A DNA stretch of 17,212 nt from an uncultured Murdochiella sp. (GTDB lineage Bacteria; Bacillota; Clostridia; Tissierellales; Peptoniphilaceae). The position numbers and the translations under genes were made by a program. Positions 14,058 to 17,212 of the stretch are shown here, piece after piece. The stretch spans positions 1 through 17,212 of the forward strand of contig NZ_CABTXF010000028.1 of NCBI RefSeq assembly GCF_902488755.1, read 5' to 3'. Under the pieces are notes generated by a model. The model had not been told where the DNA came from, searched no databases, and worked only from the letters and a program-made list of their open reading frames with translations. How positions within the stretch are numbered: position 1 is the stretch's first letter; every line of letters starts with the position of its first letter.

Positions 14058-15584
14058 TCATACTCCTCTCGCAAAAGACAGAACCGCATCCGATGCATCC
14101 GATAATCGAAGACGACAGGCTTTACGCGCCTTGCGTTCCATTAAATGCAAAAACGGATCTGGTACAGGCGTGTGGGAAATCTGAGAAAGCGCCTTCCACT
14201 GTTCTTCCAAGGTTTCGGGAACCGCTTCGTGTAGGGCGGACAATACCGTCTCGGTAAACTTATACGGGCTTGCCGTAGAAAGGATAAGACCGTACGAAGC
14301 ACCGTCTCTGCCTTTTGTCTCTTCTCGTCGATATTTCCTGTAAACAGCAACACCGCAAGCGGTATGCGGATCGATCACCATAGTATCCTGTTCTGCGGTT
14401 TCCGCAATGATTTGCTGTACTTCCTCCTCTTTGGCATATCCCCAATACAACTCTTTCCTGTCGCCCAATACCGTATCCCCTACTCGCCCGTCGTTCTTAT
14501 CGACTGGACTTGGCAGGACAAAGCAATGGTCTTTTTGCAACGACTTCATCAACGTCTTTATTACTTCTGCATCGCCCAGTTCATGGTATAGGAACCGTTC
14601 CAAATTGCTGGAAACCAAAATATCCATGGAGGGACTGCTCGTCAACATCAACTCTCGCCGGCAGTCATAAACGCCCGTTTGTCCGAAATCGGTTAACACG
14701 TGGTTGCTGTTAGAGGCAACAACGAGTTTTCCGAGCGGCAAACCCATGCGTTTGACGTAATAGCCGGCTAAAAGATCGCCGAAATTCCCCGTCGGGACAG
14801 AGACATCGAGCAAATCGCCATAGGTCAGTTCTCCGGATGCCACTAATTCGTAATATGCCGTAATGTAGTAGACCATTTGCGGTACTAAACGCCCGATATT
14901 GATGGAGTTGGCAGATGAGAGACGAATCCCCTGTGCCTTTAAGGAATTAGACAAGGCAACATCTTGAAACAATTGTTTCACCGTGCGCTGACAATCATCA
15001 AAATTGCCTTCCATCGCATAAGCAAACACATTGTTTGCCTCTGTCGTACACATCTGTCTTTCCTGTGCTTCGCTTACCCCGTCAGCAGGATAAAAAACCA
15101 GCACGCCAAAGCCGGGAACGTCACTAAATCCTTCCATCGCCGCTTTTCCCGTATCGCCGGAGGTCGCCGTCAAAATAAGAACGCGCTCATGATCATCAGT
15201 TACTTCCTGCGCCGCCTGCATGAGATGCGGAAGCGCGGAAAGCGCCACATCCTTAAACGCCAATGTCGGACCGTGCCAAAGCTCTAACAATGCGCGCCGG
15301 TCGGATAAAATACGCACAGGGCATACCGCTTTATGGCGAAAGCGACCGGAGTAGGCGTTTTTCACAACACGGGCAATACGTTGCTCTCCCAGGGAGGGAA
15401 AATATATGCCGAAAATCCGTTCTGCGACTTCTGCAAAAGACAGACCCAACCAAGAACGAAAGGGACAGGTCGGAATCTTTTCCGGCACGAATAATCCCCC
15501 ATCCGGGGCAAGCCCCTGCAAAATGGCCTGCGCATCGCTAACGACAAGAGATTTGTTTCGTGTAGAGTGATACATCATTCCCAT
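14058..15584 (-). CDS. thrC: Threonine synthase
   Basis: This PLP enzyme converts O-phosphohomoserine to threonine and phosphate. The 508-residue protein is of the longer class that has an N-terminal extension domain (YHSTRNKS...LAPDGGLFVPE, residues 5-35). The PLP lysine is K111 in HGPTLAFKD, and the phosphate-binding loop is TATSGDTGKAA (139-149). The frame is open to 15647, but that part overlaps hom. The ATGs at 15584, 15578 and 15575 are all possible; I chose 15584, since GGAAGGA ends 10 bases before it, while 15578 would give a neat ATGA overlap with the hom stop but a 16-base spacing. Translation is coupled to hom in either case. Confidence 0.95.
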   Translation of the reverse strand: MGMMYHSTRNKSLVVSDAQAILQGLAPDGGLFVPEKIPTCPFRSWLGLSFAEVAERIFGIYFPSLGEQRIARVVKNAYSGRFRHKAVCPVRILSDRRALLELWHGPTLAFKDVALSALPHLMQAAQEVTDDHERVLILTATSGDTGKAAMEGFSDVPGFGVLVFYPADGVSEAQERQMCTTEANNVFAYAMEGNFDDCQRTVKQLFQDVALSNSLKAQGIRLSSANSINIGRLVPQMVYYITAYYELVASGELTYGDLLDVSVPTGNFGDLLAGYYVKRMGLPLGKLVVASNSNHVLTDFGQTGVYDCRRELMLTSSPSMDILVSSNLERFLYHELGDAEVIKTLMKSLQKDHCFVLPSPVDKNDGRVGDTVLGDRKELYWGYAKEEEVQQIIAETAEQDTMVIDPHTACGVAVYRKYRREETKGRDGASYGLILSTASPYKFTETVLSALHEAVPETLEEQWKALSQISHTPVPDPFLHLMERKARKACRLRLSDASDAVLSFARGV

Positions 15585-16792
15585 CGCAATACCATCCTTC
15601 CGGATTTTGCAAGCGCCACAGCACGTTCCTCTGTTAAACATGCCCACTGTGCCCCATGAGGAAGGGCGTAAGTGTCTTTTCTACGCAGTTTTTCTTCCGG
15701 TAATAGCCCTGTATCCGGCGCGTCATTGTCGCGCACAAGGTAGCGGGCGGTTCCCTTCTTATGCGTTATGCTTCCACCGGAAAGAGTAATCGACGGCGTT
15801 TCGCGCGTAATACGCAGAATATCCGTCCAGACCGCGTTAGCCGTAGCTTCCTGACCACCGCCCAGCCCGAAAAAGCGCAGCGTGCCACTATGTGTTCCTT
15901 CCCATTCTGCCATATTATGGATGCCTTCCACCTTTGCAAAAGGATCCTCGGACGATAGTGCTTCCGGCATAACACGAAGCGATGTTAACGCTACGGTAGG
16001 TGCGATCTTTCCCATCACAGAAACAGAGGAACTTTCCATCTCTTGTCGCTCGCACACCGCCATCAACTTAATCACCCGTCCTGCGCGTTTGGCAAGGGCA
16101 AACTCTTCTTTCCCCAGCGCCAACACACCGATACGCGCCACCTCTTCCGTTGTGACGGATTTATGCAAGAGCATACTCGCCACAATGGCGAGCTTTCGCT
16201 GGGCATCGATCCCTGCCAAATCGTTTACAGGATCTTCTTCCAAAACGCCCAACTCCTGGGCTTCACAAACGGCTTCCTCGTGCGTTTTTCCGTTCTGCAT
16301 GGCGGTTAACACATAATTGGAACTGCCGTTAACAATGCCGCGAAAGGAACGAATGTCATTTACTGCTGTCTGCAGTGTCAACGGGTCTAAAAGCGGAATC
16401 CCACCGGCAACCGCCGCTTCAAAACGAAGCCGTCCACCGCCTCTTTCCGCAGCGGAAAGCAGCTCACTAAGCGAGTCTGCTAATGCTGCCTTGTTGGCAG
16501 TAACCACCCGTTTTCCTCGAAGCAACGCTTCAGAGATATAGTGAATGGACTGAATCGGATCGCTGGAAACTTCAACAATCGTGTCAATGGAATTGTCTTC
16601 CACCAGATGCATGGCATCCGTCGTAAAGAGGGTTTCGGGAGCGGCAATTGTGCGATGACGAATGGTACGAACAGCGATCCCTCCGACCGAGATTGGTTCC
16701 CCTGCTGCACGTTCTAACGCCTTGCGACGTTCCATAAACAGGCTGTATACTCCCTGTCCCACCGTGCCGTAACCGATGATTCCCAAACGCAT
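15575..16792 (-). CDS. hom: Homoserine dehydrogenase with a shortened C-terminal region
   Basis: The enzyme reduces aspartate semialdehyde to homoserine with NAD(P)H. The 405-residue protein has the dinucleotide loop GYGTVG (7-12), TANKAAL (98-104), NGSSNYVLT (155-163) and the catalytic stretch EEDPVNDLAGIDAQRK (185-200). Many Bacillota Hom proteins are about 430 long and end in an ACT domain that senses threonine. Here the part after the catalytic domain (from ARYLVR, 349) is only 57 residues: it keeps the first ACT-like strand but then diverges, so feedback control may be lost or altered. The ATG at 16792 has AGGAGG seven bases upstream and lies one base after the asd stop (TAA-C-ATG); upstream in-frame codons overlap asd. 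Confidence 0.95.
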   Translation of the reverse strand: MRLGIIGYGTVGQGVYSLFMERRKALERAAGEPISVGGIAVRTIRHRTIAAPETLFTTDAMHLVEDNSIDTIVEVSSDPIQSIHYISEALLRGKRVVTANKAALADSLSELLSAAERGGGRLRFEAAVAGGIPLLDPLTLQTAVNDIRSFRGIVNGSSNYVLTAMQNGKTHEEAVCEAQELGVLEEDPVNDLAGIDAQRKLAIVASMLLHKSVTTEEVARIGVLALGKEEFALAKRAGRVIKLMAVCERQEMESSSVSVMGKIAPTVALTSLRVMPEALSSEDPFAKVEGIHNMAEWEGTHSGTLRFFGLGGGQEATANAVWTDILRITRETPSITLSGGSITHKKGTARYLVRDNDAPDTGLLPEEKLRRKDTYALPHGAQWACLTEERAVALAKSGRMVLRWE

Positions 16793-16793
16793 G

Positions 16794-17212
16794 TTATGCC
16801 TCCTCAGCATTCCGCTTTAACCAGGCTTCTGCGATCTGTACCGTATTGGTTGCCGCTCCTTTTCGAATATTGTCCGCAACACACCAGAGATGCACCGTAT
16901 TGGATCGGGAGATATCCCGACGAATGCGCCCGACAAAAATGGTATCCTTGTGCTTGCTGTCTATCGGCGTAGGATACACGAGTTCTTCCGGATTGTCTTT
17001 TACCACAATGCCTTCGATGCGAGAAAGCGCATGACGAATCTCTTCCACCGAAAAGTCGTTTTCCAATTCGACATTCATCGCCACACTATGCCCGTAATCC
17101 ACCGGCACGCGCACACAAGTCGCCGTAACGGGAAGCTCCGGAAGCGCCAAAATTTTCCGTGTTTCGTGGATCATCTTCCATTCCTCTTTGGTATATCCGT
17201 CGGGAAGAAAAA
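16794..17212 (-). CDS. asd: Aspartate-semialdehyde dehydrogenase, C-terminal part only
   Basis: The enzyme makes aspartate semialdehyde from aspartyl phosphate with NADPH, feeding both the threonine and lysine branches. Only the last 138 codons are in the window; the frame runs off the right edge without a start. Visible are FLPDGYTKEEWKMIHETRKIL at the left end of the fragment, CVRVPVDYGHS with the catalytic His in GHS, and the C-terminal VGRIRRD...HLWCVADNIRKGAATNTVQIAE, where the RxGAAxNxVQIAE stretch is a strong family mark. The active-site Cys lies outside the window. Its stop is one base before the hom start, so it is the likely first or early gene of asd-hom-thrC-thrB. The operon promoter is not in view. 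Confidence 0.94.
   Translation of the reverse strand, partial: FLPDGYTKEEWKMIHETRKILALPELPVTATCVRVPVDYGHSVAMNVELENDFSVEEIRHALSRIEGIVVKDNPEELVYPTPIDSKHKDTIFVGRIRRDISRSNTVHLWCVADNIRKGAATNTVQIAEAWLKRNAEEA

Overview
The window looks like ordinary chromosomal DNA of a Bacillota (Firmicutes) bacterium. Coding density is high, GC is moderate, most starts have strong AGGAGG-type ribosome binding sites, and genes are often joined by ATGA-type overlaps. A YhaO/YhaN nuclease pair, Pdp, a Cof-type HAD phosphatase and a CsoR/CopA-type copper ATPase fit that phylum. I cannot name the genus. No rRNA, tRNA, CRISPR array, insertion sequence or phage gene is visible.

Layout, left to right. (1) Positions 1-6639, minus strand: a tight run read from right to left, copA (with a CopZ-like domain fused at its end), a HAD phosphatase, a thioredoxin-reductase-like flavoprotein, a membrane-anchored metallophosphoesterase, and pdp, whose 3' end lies beyond the left edge. 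(2) Positions 6640-6842: a 203-base divergent control region. (3) Positions 6843-7544, plus strand: a small DUF5684-like membrane protein. (4) Positions 7626-12521, minus strand: yhaO, yhaN and a ClC-type H+/Cl- antiporter with a TrkA-C domain, translationally coupled. (5) Positions 12600-13085, plus strand: trmL, divergent from yhaO across 78 bases that hold a good minus-strand promoter with a perfect dyad in its spacer. (6) Positions 13121-17212, minus strand: asd (cut by the right edge), hom, thrC and thrB, the branch from aspartate semialdehyde to threonine, packed with 1-base gaps or short overlaps and ending in a hairpin shared with trmL.

How the genes work together. asd-hom-thrC-thrB carries carbon from aspartyl phosphate to threonine. 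YhaO and YhaN should form an Mre11/Rad50-like nuclease-ATPase complex, here with a predicted membrane hairpin in YhaN. CopA exports Cu+, and its C-terminal CopZ-like domain appears also to be made as a free chaperone from an internal start with its own perfect ribosome binding site. The redox flavoprotein downstream could link copper stress to thiol repair.

The points most worth following up are the internal copZ start, a natural His-to-Gln change in the otherwise near-invariant SEHPL motif of CopA (the position altered in the Wilson disease H1069Q mutation of ATP7B), a degenerate NADPH motif in the thioredoxin-reductase-like protein, and a shortened C-terminal regulatory region in homoserine dehydrogenase.
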